Source of the DNA: Linum tenue
Taxonomy: Eukaryota; Streptophyta; Magnoliopsida; Malpighiales; Linaceae
Direction: 5' to 3'
Length of the DNA stretch: 64,000 bases
Assembly: GCA_946122785.1 (NCBI GenBank)
Contig: CAMGYJ010000004.1
Location: 58,288,679-58,352,678, forward strand
The position numbers were made by a program, and so were the translations under genes. Below, in pieces: positions 1 to 13,017 of this stretch. Numbering within the stretch: position 1 is the stretch's first letter; each line of letters begins with the position of its first letter. A model generated the notes under the pieces. It made no database searches. It saw only the letters and a program-made list of their open reading frames with translations, and was not told the DNA's origin.

Positions 1-3000
1 AACTATTGGGGCCATACTTCTCGCTCTTCTTATGCGTCGCTCAGGTTTATCCTTAAAGCCATTCATAGAAAGTTTTCCCCTTAGATATGGTATGAATGTA
101 TTCATTCTTTATCTCTTTGCTTCCCAGGTTTACTTTTCCTTTCAAATCACCCTGAACTTTCTACTACCATAATTGATGCTTTGAGGAATACAAGTGACAT
201 GAAAATGGAAGAATGCCTTCCACTCAGATATGCATCGATTTTATCAGCGAAGGGTTTTGTTTGTGGCCCTCGGGAAGTGGGAACGATCATTGATATGCAT
301 TTGAGAGTGGTCAGTCCATTAAACTGTTTCCCTTTATTTGAGTTACTTGTTCAAAGCTAATTTTTTGTCCTGATGTGTCTTTCAGGTTAATGCTATCGAC
401 AGATTACTTTTACTAACTCAACATACAGAAGAATTCTTGTGGGTGTTGTGGGAGCTTTGTGGTCTCTCCAGGTTGAACTTATTGACATTTCTTTTCTATT
501 TTGTTTTCTAGATCTAGATTCAGAGGGACTGACCCTTGTTGGGGACATGGTTTGCAGATCTGATTGTGGACGCCAAGCATTGTTGGCTCTGGGATGTTTT
601 CCTGAGGTATGATCATTAGGCAATGCTCAGGTTATTTACATCCTCAGGGAAATAGGAACTGCCAAGTCAATGTACTTGTGATTGGGCAAACTTCGAAGTG
701 CATGGCTGTTGAACATCCATCTTACTTTTTGGTCCAAATATTTATTTATTTATTTATTAGATTCAATTTATTATAGCTGTTACAAATATACTAATATAGT
801 GTCAAAGATGTTCTAAGGGTTCCATCAGAATGGTATGGTGTCATATGCATCTGATGCTTTTCTTAGTTGTGCCTCCTGTGGGACGTATGAGCACTATTTT
901 CCGATCTCGTACTTTTTTGTTTTGCTTCATGGTGTCAGATATTCATTTTCATTTATCCATCTCTATTTGTTAGGTTATATCAACTTTGATTGAAGCTTTA
1001 TATGCTGTAAAGGAAACCGAGCCAGAAGCCAAAAGTGGTGGTAACTCATTGCTCAACTTATATAAAAGCATTCTTGTTTGCACATCTTAATCATATACAT
1101 GAATTCCGTAGACACTTATGGACATGAATCTTGATATGCAGGAGCTTCCCCTATAGATGTGGCGATTTTTCACTCAGCTGCTGAGATATTTGAAGTCATT
1201 GTTACTGATTCAACTGCATCCTCCTTGAATTCTTGGATTGGACATGTGATGGAACTCTATAAAGCCTTACATTCTTCTTCCCCTGGCTCTAATAGGAAAG
1301 ATGCTCCGATACGGCTGTTGGATTGGATAGATGCTGGAGTTGTTTACCACAAAAATGGGGCTATTGGTCTTCTTAAGTATTCTGCTGTGTTAGCATCTGG
1401 AGGGGACACACATGTAACATCTGCTTGCACTCTAGCTTCAGATTTAACAGATGTTGAAAACGTGGTGGGGGATGCTACTGGTGGTTCTGATGTGCATGTC
1501 ATGGAAAATCTGGCAAAAATTGTTTCCGAGAAGACATTTGATGGTGTTACACTTCGCAACTCTGCAATAGCACAGTTGACGACAGCCATTAGAATATTGG
1601 CTTTCATTTCAGAAAATTCAGTATGTAGACTGATCTCATTCTTACACACCAAGTGATCATTCTAGATTGGGCTCATTTTACTTTTATTCATGCAGACTGT
1701 TGCCGCAAGTCTGTACGACGAAGGTGCTCTGACAGTGATCTATGCTACTGTCATGAACTGCAGTTTCATGCTGGAAAAGTCATCAAATATCTACGGTTAG
1801 TTTCATGATGTAAATTGTCTTCAGAAATCGTTTTTATCTGAGAAAAGAGCATACGTAGATGTACACAAGTTTGTATTTATATATCTATAAAATATATAAA
1901 GGACTTTCTAAAAAACACCTCCGCCATGTAAGCTTTCCAGCGCTCTCCTTAATTCTCGGTTATGCTTTTTTTTTTTTTTTCTTTTGACCGCTAGCCGTTT
2001 CTCTCCAGTCTCCATGCATTATGATTCTTTTTTCTTTTCTATTACTTTTCCCCCTAACCATGGCTTAACTTCCCTCCCCTTCATTATATAAACGTTATTT
2101 TTAAGGATGCCATTTTGAGAAGGTTGTTGAGCAAAGTCCATATAGGTAGTACTTTCAATGAAATCAAAATTATAATATTGTAAATGTCTATAAATAATTT
2201 TTTAATTAGTATTAATATTGTAATGTCTATAAATAATTTTTAATTAGTATTAAATAGTAAACTTAACTCTTTAAATTAATATTTTGATATTAAAAATATG
2301 TATCTACGATACATGCCAAATTTTATATACATACAAAAAGTCTCAAATTTGTAAGAATTTATAACATTTTAGTCAAAAATAATTTTTTCAATGACTATAT
2401 AGACCTCATAAATCTCCAAATCATGAGTTACAATTCTAAAAATGAATTACTATTAGTGGGTACGCTAACTATATCATTCTTATCTAAAAACAATAATTGA
2501 GTACGCTAAATGTTTAGAATTTTAGTAGAGTACAACTAAGAAATAAGAAGGGAAGCAAGAGTTAGTATTGTTCGAGTAAAATTTTGTATTTTTTGCTGAA
2601 GAAACAGGTGTTGTTTATAGAAGAAGAATAATTATTAAATGAGAGTTGAAAGTTTGGTTGAAAAATGTAATATAACGTTCTATCTCAATCAATATATTGA
2701 AGTCGTAGAGCGTATCACAAATATTTTTTTGAAGCTTCCAAGATACTAAATAAATAACGAACGAAATTCTCCCGGCCAACAGGCCGGGAACAAAGCTAGT
2801 ATATATGTATCCAGAAGTGAGTTTTGACCCTAAGGATTGAAACTGGGCGGGGGATAGGACCATATAGTAACCCAAGACATCTGTATGATTAGACTGAAGA
2901 ATATTGCCTCTGATCCTTTTCAGAGAGGCACTTTTTACTTAAGTTTTTAATTGTTACCTAAGTTCTTGCTTACAATGTTAGATGAGAAAAAGGTACATTC

Positions 3001-6000
3001 AGGTTTTAAAGGTTGTGTATTCTAACTGTCATCATTGATCTATTTTTTTATTTCTTGTTTTAGTTACAATGATTTTAAAATCTTGGGTTAGCATTTACCA
3101 ACTCAAAAACTAAAAGCTTGTGCGCTGGGGAGAGTAAGTTTGAAGCTCATACTGGTACCTCTTAACTTGTCAATGGTCATGTGTTGTCCCTAGCAATGGT
3201 TTTCTGCTCTTTTTTATCCACCGCTAAACAACTTGTTTTAAGATTTCTGGGGAAATGTAGTGCTGAAGTTTCTGTAGGTTGCATCTCTGTCTGAATTTGA
3301 AATTTTATTCTGTTTTTATGCTAAACAACTTTTGGAGCCAACTATTTGTAATTTTAGGCCCTCTGGACTACTTGATTTCCTTACTTTTCACACTTCATGT
3401 TATACATTGATTGCATTTTCTGGAACAGATTATCTTGTCGATGAGGGGGCAGAAGGCAATGCGACATCTGATTTGTTATTGGAGCGTAACCGTGAGCAAA
3501 GCTTAGTCGATCTTTTGGTTCCTTCTCTGGTGTTGCTGATTACACTTCTGCAGAAGTTGCAGGTATGGTGCATTTTCTCTTGATCATGGAGTCTCTTGTA
3601 CTTTTTGAGTGGATAACATTGAACTGATGCAGTGAGATAGGTAACTGAACATCAGCTGTATGTACTTCAGGTGTCTGGTTTGTCTATTACTGTGATTGTC
3701 ACTTGTTTGTTATGTCTATAGGGTATGATGTTGGGATTGAAATCATAGAAAAAATCAAACAATGCTTGCCACACACAATTATCAGCCACTTGGCAGTTCT
3801 CTCTCTCTTCACTCTTCCTTTTCTTCCATATTTTATTTTTATCTATTTATGAATAGTTATTTCTTCTATCCCTTACCAGAACTTTCCCTAATCTAATTTT
3901 TTCGAAGGGTTTATTGCATACTAGGTATTTTATTTAGAGTACTTAGTTTTTATATATAAAATATATGAACAGAAAGTTAAGTTTAGCTTCATGTGTTCCT
4001 TGGATATAAGATTTTCTTCTTGTTGCATCTCAGAACAAAACAAGATTTTGCTTAATACCTCTTATTTCTCTTGCAAAAGTACCAAAGACAGATGTTTGGT
4101 GGTGCTTTTCTTCAGATCTGTCGTCTTCTCCCTCTCTTTCACTATTCAAACTTTTCCACTTGTCATTCCCCTTAAAGAAAATCAAGTGTACATGACAGCT
4201 GTTGTACATAAATTGCGTTGATCTGTCTGAATTCATGATTACCAAAAATTGGCCTTGAAGAATGAACATAGATGCTATATAAAGCTCATTTTGGTAATTA
4301 TAACTGTTAGCCTTGCTGTTTTTTTCCCCACGAATTAGAACTGAGCTGGGGCATTTCTTGGTTGCAGGAAGCAAAAGAACAGCATAGGAACACAAAATTG
4401 ATGAATGCGCTACTCCGCCTTCACCGAGAAGTTAGGTACGTCACAAATTTTTTTCTTGTGCCAGACTGTTCGTGCTAGTAGTTTGTAGCTTTCATACTGA
4501 TACCAAATATTTAAACTTGCAGTCCGAAGCTTGCTGCATGCACAGCAGATTTGTCGTCTTCGTATCCTGACTCTGCACTTGGTTTTGGAGCCGTCTGCCA
4601 TCTGACTGTGTCAGCTCTTAGCTTCTGGCCGGTATATGGATGGACACCTGGCCTTTTCCACTCCCTTCTCGCAAATATTCAAGCAAACTCACTGCTGGGT
4701 TTGGGCCCAAAGGAAACATGCAGCTTGCTTTGTCTTTTGGTATGCAAACTCCAGGTTTTATCTTCAACTTGGATGTGACAGCTTATTCTAGAACCAGAAA
4801 GTGCATGCATATGACTCTATTTCTGCATAGGCTTTCAAATTTCGTTAGGCATTGATGCTTGTTACTTAACTGAACTTTTGCATCTGTTAGTAATGGCCAT
4901 AAATTGTTCAAATGGATTGATGCGGAGGTTTTTTGTTTGCTATATTGGTGAACCTGGTACTTACTGAGCTTATTTCTCTGTATTTGCAAGAATTATCTGT
5001 TCCCTGAAGAAGGTGTTTGGCTTTGGAAGAATGGAATGCCCTTGTTAAGTGCTCTAAGAACGCTGGCTGTGGGAACATTGTTAGGTCCACATAAAGAAAG
5101 ACAGATCAACTGGTATCTAGAGCCTTCCCACCGAGAGAAATTGCTCAACCAGTTGACCCCACAACTTGAGAAAATTGCCCTGATTATCAGACAGTATGCC
5201 GTATCCGTACGTGCTTCTCATCATTGTTTTGTGCAGACTTCTATCTCTAGAATAGAGTACTCGGGGATTGCACTTTACTATTTATCTAGAAATGTATTTA
5301 TTTTGTGATTCCCTTTTTCCTATATCCAGAGATTGGTTGTCATCCAAGACTTGCTCCGGGTCTTCGTAATTCGGATTGGTTGCCAAAAACCGGCCAATGC
5401 TTCTGTTCTTCTCCAGCCTATGCTATCCTCTATTCGTCACCATCTCTCTGATTTTGCTTCTCTGTCACAGATAGATGTTTACAGGGTACACACATTTCTG
5501 TTTTAATGAATTGACTTGAAATTGTTGATGTCATGGTCCTTTGCTTATGTGTTGTGAATATCAATATCCTCTTTTCCACTATTCAGGTTTATAGGTACCT
5601 TGCATTTCTTGCTAGTGTACTGGAGCATCCACGTGCGAAGGTATGTGCCTTTTACATTTATTGGATGTTTCTGCAGCTTGATCTTCTTCATGTGCATTAC
5701 CTTGTTTTAGGTGCTGTTATTGGAGGAAGGCATTGCTGACCTGTTAAGTGGGACTCTGGAGAGGTGTTATAATGCCATTGATTCAGATGAAAGTCAGCTC
5801 CCAGAGAGCAAAAGTCTTGCAAAATCTGGCGTTGCTCTGAATATGTGGTGCCTTCCTGCATTCAAGTCCATCTCTTTGCTTTGTGGTTCTCAAGCATCTT
5901 CACTGTACTCTGGACAGCATGACTTGTATGTTTATATATTGGAAAATGTCAGTTTTTTATGCTGCGAGGTTACTTTGGTTAATGGACTAATCTTTTTTTT

Positions 6001-9000
6001 TAATCCATTACAGCCGTTCTGCAAGCTTTAGTTCTCAGGACTGTTCACTGATTCTACCCTATCTCTTGAATTTCTGTCAGGTTAATTCCTGTTCTTTTGA
6101 TTTTCAATTTAACTTTGAAAGAGTGAAGCCCTCAACACCTCACTTTTTAGCAACTGCCCTTATTTTTCCAGGTCTTGCCAGTTGGAAGAGAATTGCTTTC
6201 CTGTCTAATGAGTCTTAAGGAAATGGGTAGTTGCAGTGAAGGCCGGAGTGCTTTGTTGACCTCTTTGAGTAGTGTCGTCAATGGAACACCTAAGGAGGTA
6301 GAATCACAAAAAGGTGATGAAATGAATGGAAATCGTAGCGGTGATGTTTACGGATGGAGCAAGAACCCTGCTCTGTTGCATTGCTGGATGAAATTGCTCA
6401 AGTCTGTTGATTACTCGGATGGATTATCAACTTGTGCAGTGGAGGCTATCAATGCATTATCAGTTGGGTCATTGAGTTTCTGCGTCAATGACAAAAGGTC
6501 AGTTGGCATGTTAATAAATATCATTTGGAAGTAATTTTGATTGTTTGACTTAGTTTGGTAATTTAAGGGGTAGTTCTGTTGCAAGTGCTTTTACATAAAT
6601 TGTATAGGTGGAGTAGAAGTATATCTTAGATCATCATGGACGATTAAATCAGCACCATAATGTTAGTGATTTAACTTTCCTCTTGCAAGTCATCATGGAC
6701 TATACAGGGTTCTGGAAGAAACCCTCTACCCATGGATATTGTGCTAAAATCCATGAGTCAAGTCCTACAACCAAACGATCTCTTAGGTTATGTTCCAGTA
6801 AACTTGCTTCAGTACCCTTGTTTGGGGTATTGTTTCCCTTATGTTGACTCTAAATACGGTTCATTTATATGGTAGCTTGTTGGGGCATTTTGAATGCTTG
6901 TATCAGTGCTGGCATGCTGTCATCAATTAACTTGAAAAAGGTTGACTAACCATGAGTACACATTTGCCATCTGTCAGTTTGAACTGGAATGCTGTGGCTG
7001 CAATAAAATACCTTTACGGCATCCCAAATGACATGGATGAGACAGACAGCCTTTCAGAAGCCTTAACTTCCATAGAGGAAACAACTACAGTGCTGAATTC
7101 AAAGATTACCAACAACTACCATGTCTCTGTGCAAGCCACTCTTTATCAGGTAAAAGCTTATAGGAGGGGCCTGTGTCTCCTATTTTGTCATGATAACATT
7201 TCCCCCCTTCTGATACTCATCCTCTGGCTTCTAATTTGCAGGCTCTAGAATCTGCCAACTCATTATTGTTACTGTTGCAAAAGCCCATCGGTTCTGTAAC
7301 ACTGGATGAAATTGGATTTAGTACGGATGCTTTGCTCTCTACTGATGTTCTTGTTTCACCAAATGTAAATGACGATATTGATGATCACTGTCTTCAGCTT
7401 GGGGGTCTTGGAGACAAGTTTGTATGGGAATGTCCAGAGACGATGCCTGACAGATTATCACAAAACCTTCCTGCGAAACGGAAATTATCATCTGTGGACA
7501 GTTCTGGCAAGCGAGTGAAGGGTGAAAGTTCAGTGGTCGAAATAACAGGACAGAATTCATTTGCTCGGGGGATGGGCCCATCTACCACCTCCACTGGTCC
7601 CGTCCGCAGGGACACCTTCAGACAGAGAAAACCAAACACTAGCAGGCCTCCATCCATGCATGTGGATGACTATGTTGCTAGAGAGAGAAGTGTCGACACC
7701 GTGGGGAATAATTCCAATGTTATTGCTGTTCAACGATTAGGGTCTGGCGGTGGAAGACCTCCTTCAATTCATGTGGATGAGTTCATGGCTAGAGAAAGAG
7801 AGAGACAGAATCCTATGGTTGCTTCTGTAGTAGGAGAGCCATCACCATCACAAGTGAAATCGGCTGCTGCTGTGGTCGATAATGATGTTGATAAGGAGAA
7901 AGCAAACAAGTCTAAGCAGCTAAAAACAGATATAGACGATGATCTCCATGGTATAGATATAGTGTTTGATGCCGAAGAGTCTGAGACTGATGACAAGTTG
8001 CTATTTCCTCAGCCAGATGAGAATCTTCAGCAACCCGATCCTGTTGTCATACTTGAACAAAGCCCTCCTCAGTCAATTGTTGAGGAGACACAGAGTGATA
8101 CTCTACTGGCATCATCCAATGCTGAGGAAAATGCACAGAGCGAGTTCTCTTCACGGATGTCGGCTGCCACTAGACCTGAAATGCCACTAACTCGAGAACA
8201 AAGTGTTACTTCAGATAAGAAGTTTTATGAGCAATCTGATGATTTGAAGAGCCCGTTTCGGGGCAAAACATCTGTGGGTATTGATTCTGTTGCTGGTGGT
8301 GGATCTTTCTGCGATAGTGGGCCAGGTTCTTCTACTTTGCATGTACCAATGGATTTTAGAACAACTCCTCCAAATGTCTATATGAAGAACAGCCCTCGCA
8401 GTGCAACAGGATCTCGAGGAGGTTATGAGCATAGGATTGGTATGCATCAACCGCCTTTGCCTCCAATGCCGCCTCCATCATCATCTGTCTCGCCTGGAAT
8501 CATATCACAGAGTCTTGATCATGGCCCAAGTCAGCCATCCCCTTTCTTGAAGTCTTTTGCGGAGGTATGGCTGTCAAATCTGCTCTTTCCATGTGTAGAA
8601 TTACGCCTCTTCATGAGTCCTCTTGTATAACTTTGGCTGTGTTTGCTTGAGCTTAGAAAAAGTGGCATAAAAAAGTGAATTTTATTGCTGAGACCACTTC
8701 TCCTTAAATTTAACTTAAAACTACTATTCATTAAAGCTAAGTCACCTCACTGTGTTCTTTGAAGTAAAAGTATGTTCTTAAAGTTGTGCCCAAATCGTCA
8801 TTTCCAGAATTAATTAATTTCGTTATTACTGAACAAACTACTATCCTTTCATCAAATCAAAATACTATTTTTTTGTTTTTGTTTTGGTAAGGGTGATATA
8901 GGTTTGGTTTTTAGTTAGGTGCTACTTAAGGATTCGAACCTGTGATCTCCAGGATCAAGACCAGCGGTATTACCACTGGACTAAACCCCGGTTCACCAAA

Positions 9001-10323
9001 ATACGATTTTATTACTCTACAACTATTGCATAGCATATCAGTTCAACTGAATTTTTTTAAAGCAAAAGCTAAACAAACATCCATTATTCGTATTTGTTGA
9101 GGTTCTTCATTGTCATTACATTGTTTGCAGGCTCAATCAGATTATCCTCCTGCTTTTGTAAACAGTCCTGCACGTCTACCATCCTCTCATTCATTACCAG
9201 ATTCCAAGTACTCTTCAAGGAGTTCTAACATGTCTTCACCGAGTGGGTCAGCTGGACCTCATCCACCGCTTCCTCCCACACCACCACCGCCTTTCTCAGC
9301 TAGCCCTTACAATTTTCCTTCCGGAAAGCCCGCTTCAACTCCGCAGTCATCGGGATATTCTGAGTTCCCTATGATGGCTGGTGTAACTTCATACCTGCAT
9401 CCTCCACTGATGCAACCATTGGTCTTCAATAGGCCGGCTTATGTAAACACAGCAGCAACTCAGCAACCGGGTGGTGACATCCAGAACATGCTGCAGAATA
9501 TCCCCATTGCTCAGTCAATGCAGCAGTTGCAGCCTCTACAGCCGCCACTGCAACGCCCTTCACAGGCCCATCTCTGGCCACCTTTACAGCCATCTTCTCA
9601 TCAGCAGCAGCAGGAACAACAAGGGTTGCTGCCTTCGCAAAACCCATTTCAGGTTCCAGTCCATCAATTACAGATGATGCAACAGCCTCAAATGCCTACC
9701 ATGCATGCTCACTATCAAGCTCAACAGCTAGAGATCCTTCAGTTGAGACAGCAGCAGCAAGTTGAACAAGTTCACGAGCAAGACCTGCAGCGTTATCAAG
9801 GAGATGCTTCTTCATCTCAGCAACAGCGGGATCTCTCATTGCACGAATACTTTAGAGATCCCCAAGCAATTACGGTATTTGCAATCTATTCCTATGAATT
9901 GAAGGATGTGTCCATTTTTATAGGTTTTAGAATCTTCGGGTGAAGAAGTGTGTTTGTTTTGTTTAGAAGTCAAATCACTTAATTTTTAGCCAAAACAAGC
10001 ACATCCTCGTTGCTTTAGTGGGCGATTTAGCTCAATTGGTTCTTTGATACTGCAATCGCGTTTTTGTTTCACCACAGGCTCTATTGAGTAACAAGGAGGA
10101 GCTGTGCCGGCTCTTGGAGCAACACCCTAAATTGATGCAGATGCTTCAGGTCACCACTACAACTGTATCTTACAAGATTTGTATTTTTGTGCCACAACTG
10201 TCTCTTATGCTTAGCTTGAATCTCTAGCCCTCAAAAGTTTGTGTTATTGGCTATACATGCTACTGTGGGGCTTAATATTGTATACCCATGTTTTATTTAC
10301 AGGAGAGATTGGGGCAGCAATAG
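1..10323 (+). CDS. VIR: VIRILIZER homolog (m6A methyltransferase scaffold), 3' part
   Basis: Large scaffold of the nuclear m6A mRNA writer complex, which in plants also includes MTA, MTB, FIP37 and HAKAI. The window opens inside an exon. Exons by splice signals: <1-89, 128-309, 386-471, 558-606, 974-1040, 1142-1620, 1696-1795, 3429-3562, 4368-4435, 4523-4739, 4991-5206, 5330-5485, 5587-5640, 5711-5925, 6014-6080, 6172-6497, 6978-7149, 7242-8564, 9131-9874, 10078-10149, 10303-10323. They join in one frame to 1611 residues. The N-terminal part is helical and repeat-like. The large exon has the VIR signature WECPETMPDRLSQNLPAKRK, then RRDTFRQRKPNTSRPPSMHV, and a second PPS(I/M)HVDE motif. The C-terminus is Pro/Gln-rich and ends with NKEELCRLLEQHPKLMQMLQ plus a 21-nt last exon (ERLGQQ-stop). 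Family assignment is from recognised motifs; the N-terminus lies outside the window. Confidence 0.93.
1884..2799 (+). mobile_element. non-autonomous Helitron in a VIR intron
   Basis: This element lies in the 1.6-kb VIR intron 1796-3428. It starts with TC after an A (1883) and a TATAAAGG-type 5' end. It ends in a GC-rich hairpin (2771-2788, arms CCCGGCC/GGCCGGG), 11 further bases and CTAG, followed by T (2800). This is the Helitron 3' structure with insertion between A and T and no target duplication. The interior is AT-rich and has no Rep/helicase coding. The same hairpin, the same 11-nt spacing and the same end bases recur in the Helitrons at 28311-39754, so all belong to one family. It is far from both splice sites. 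Confidence 0.8.
8866..8996 (-). mobile_element. tRNA-derived SINE in a VIR intron
   Basis: On the minus strand a polymerase III A box (TAGTCCAGTGG, 8973-8983) is followed by a B box (GGTTCGAATCC, 8930-8940), as in a tRNA head. A short body ends in an A-rich tail (T-rich on the plus strand, about 8866-8890). The 8-bp direct repeat CAAAATAC at 8858-8865 and 8997-9004 brackets it as a target-site duplication. It lies in the intron between the two longest visible VIR exons. It is not an intact tRNA: there is no acceptor stem pairing. Confidence 0.75.
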
Positions 10324-10800
10324 CGAAGCTGTTGAGACACAGTATCACTTTGCAGTGCTAGTAGCTGCCAAATGTTCCAACAGTAGATGCAAGGCTTCCA
10401 TGTGGGCATCTTCAAGCTCTCCCCTAGTGGTTTTTGTTCATTTTCCTTCCCCATCTGTCTGAATTTTCCACCATTGTCGTCCATGTAAGGATTGTATATA
10501 TGTGATTTTCATGGTGGTTGATAATTTTGCGTAATTGGGTGGTTTTGGTTTTAGTTCTAGTTCTTTGGCTTCTGGCCCCATCCCACTTCAGTTGAGGAAA
10601 ATTTTCTGGGAATTGATGCGATTTTTAGATGATCCAAGATACGCCCATAGTGGGCTGTTGATCCTCTGTCTGTGATGTATAATCTTCGAGCGCTATGAGA
10701 TTATATGAAGGCTTAAATTTAAGGAAAAAGAGATTGAAGGAGAGGTCTATAGTAAATCAATCAAATTTAATATTTTACCATTTTCAACTCATTTTCACAA
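10324..10800 (+). other. VIR 3' UTR and downstream sequence
   Basis: This is non-coding sequence after the VIR stop codon and presumably contains the 3' UTR; no single polyadenylation signal can be fixed by eye. The part from 10677 to 10809 exists as a second, diverged copy at 13941-14387, at the 5' end of a LINE insertion. Confidence 0.6.
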
Positions 10801-11279
10801 TAAACTAAAGGGTTAATACCCTCGTTTGGCACGAAGTATAGCGTTAGTGACAGTTTTGGCCCCATTTTTCAAATAAGACATCTCTGGCCCACTTTTGAAA
10901 TTATCGGACAAATTTGGCCTGTGGGACGGGTTGACTGTCAGATTTGACGGTCAACAATTTTCTCCGTTGCTGACTCAATATTCGACTCTGACGTGGCTTG
11001 TCCACGTAATTTATTGTTATTCCCTTTTTATGAACATTTTGAAGTCATTAAGTTTAAAAAAAAATAAAAAAAATAAACAAAACTAAATGGGAAAGGTGGA
11101 GACCAGGTCCACCACACACTTACCCATCCCTTTCATTCGACCTTCTTCCTCCTGAAACCCCACCCGCTCGTATCCCCTTCCCCTGTCTTCTCCAGAAACA
11201 GATTCCGACCCAAATCGGAGTGCATGACACTCGATTGTCCTCTTCGTCGGCCCGAATCTTGAAACCCCACTCGATTCTC

Positions 11280-11712
11280 CCCATCGTAGGCTCCTATCCC
11301 CTTCCCCGACCTTCTTCCTCCTGTGAAACCCCATCGTCGGCTCGTATCCCCTTCCCCGACCTTCTTCCTCCTGTCAAACCCCATCGTCGGCGCGTATCCC
11401 CTTCCCCGACTTTCTTCCTTCTGTGAAACCCCACGCGCTCGTATCCCCTTCCCCGTCCTTATCCCCTTACTTTCCCTTCATCATCGCCTCCTAACCCAGC
11501 CCGATCGAGTGTCACCGCCGATCAAAATCGAGTGCGCGGCCGGCCGACCCTTTCTTGGCCGCGCCGCGTTTCTTTTCCCTCTCCTTTCTTCCGCATCTGT
11601 GCAGTGTTTTTCTAGTGGGACCAGTCGAGCAAGGAGGGACCAGTCGAGCAACTGGTCCTCTGTGCAGTGTTTTTCTTGTGGGACCAGTCGAGCAAGGAGG
11701 GACCAGTCGAAC
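11280..11712. repeat. minisatellites inside the MULE
   Basis: Roughly 48-bp units containing CGTATCCCCTTCCCCGAC and CTTCTTCCTCCTG repeat imperfectly from about 11290 to 11460. A second, roughly 66-bp unit containing GGGACCAGTCGAGCAAGGAG is duplicated at about 11597-11712. The open frames across them are low-complexity by-products. Confidence 0.7.
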
Positions 11713-12401
11713 AAGGAGCCACTTCAGATACGAAATTAGCTTTTCAGCTGAAACAGGTAATGTTCTGAATGTCGTTTTCTACACTTTATCTTATTGGAAT
11801 CGAATTTGGGGAAGTGCATAAGTGAATAAACAATGTCCCTTTTTGTTTCTTTTCTGTTTAGGGATTCTGAGAACTCAGTAAAGAATACTAAAGTGCTTGT
11901 TTGTATGTGAATAAACAATAACCGTTTCTGTTCCTTCTCTGTTTAGGGATTCTGAGAACTCAGTTAAGAATTCTAAAGGGTTTTCGAACACTAAATGATA
12001 CATTTTTTGCCCAATTGGAAATGCTCTTTTCAGGTTCTGGAAACATGGTCTATGGAACATGGTTTATGTTGTTTTCAGACGTCTAGGATTTGTGTAGTTG
12101 TGTTTATGAACTTGATTCCAGGTTATGAACTTGTTTCCAGGTTATGTCACCTTGTGTTGTGTTCATGCTGAATTCAGGTTATGAAAGTGTATGTTTGTGT
12201 TCATGAACTTGTTTCCAAGTTATGGTATCTTCAGGCAAATGAACTACAACTTGAATGGATTACAAGCAAACAAACTTTAACTTCAATGCATTACAATCTA
12301 ACAAAGCTGACCTTGACTACATTACAAGATAACGTGACAACTACTGCCATCAAACTTGCTCAACTTGAAGCTAACTCGACAACTACTGCATTACACACGT
12401 T

Positions 12402-13017
12402 TTACCCACGTAGGAGCCAACTGACAGAGTATAAAACACACAGCAAACTAATACCGATATAACAATGATTCACCCTACTCTGAAGTTTACAAACAGTATG
12501 CCCCAAATTCTCCAATTCAAGACAGCTTCGAGCACTTGTAGCAGCAATTTTTTCAAACTCTTCTGCCATATCGAACTTTTTTTCCTTCCTCTTCTCAACC
12601 TTCTCTTCAACATCACTAATACGACATTCAATTCCTTGGGATAAAGTGACAATCTCAGCTTCCATCTCACAGATTCTCGATTTCAACAGAGCATTCTCCT
12701 CCATAAAAGATTCAAGCACACTTGAATTTGCTGATGTTCTCCGATCACACCACTTAAAATGACGACAACCTTCCTTAGCATCCTACATGAAGGAACTTGA
12801 TTATTTTTAAAGAAGAATACCATTTCGGCAACAAATTGAGACTTATCGGAAAAAATACCTGCCAATACGGGCAGGAATAGAACATTCTCCCCGGATTGTC
12901 CTCTGTTCTAGACATCTGCACAATACATGGAACATTGTGCTTGCACCTCTCGATGGGTGTGTTTGTCGAACTTGAACCGGCTGAACTTCCCCCTCCCCTC
13001 CTTTTAGCAGATGACAT
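12402..13017 (-). CDS. GRF-type zinc finger / coiled-coil / membrane-anchor protein inside a MULE
   Basis: Two exons, 13017-12859 and 12782-12402, join through a GT-AG intron into 179 codons. The N-terminus is Ser/Gly-rich. A GRF zinc finger follows: Cys25 and Cys31 (CKHNVPC), the NPGRMFYSCP core with Cys49, then after the splice Cys59 and FKWCD. A coiled coil runs at about residues 70-140 (MEENALLKSRICEMEAEI and on), and a hydrophobic C-terminal segment (YIGISLLCVLYSVSWLL) looks like a tail anchor. This architecture matches the plant proteins annotated as At4g04775-like, whose function is not established; GRF fingers in other proteins bind single-stranded nucleic acid. The start was chosen at 13017; an in-frame alternative start lies upstream at 13230. 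All predicted zinc ligands and splice sites are intact. Confidence 0.75.

Noticed and set aside
10021..10060. tRNA-like sequence GGGCGATTTAGCTCAATTGG in a VIR intron
   Set aside because: Only an A-box-like start is present; no anticodon arm, B box or acceptor pairing follows.
11323..11821. Overlapping plus-strand open frames of 88-138 codons
   Set aside because: They run through GC-rich minisatellites, change frame with the repeats and resemble no protein.
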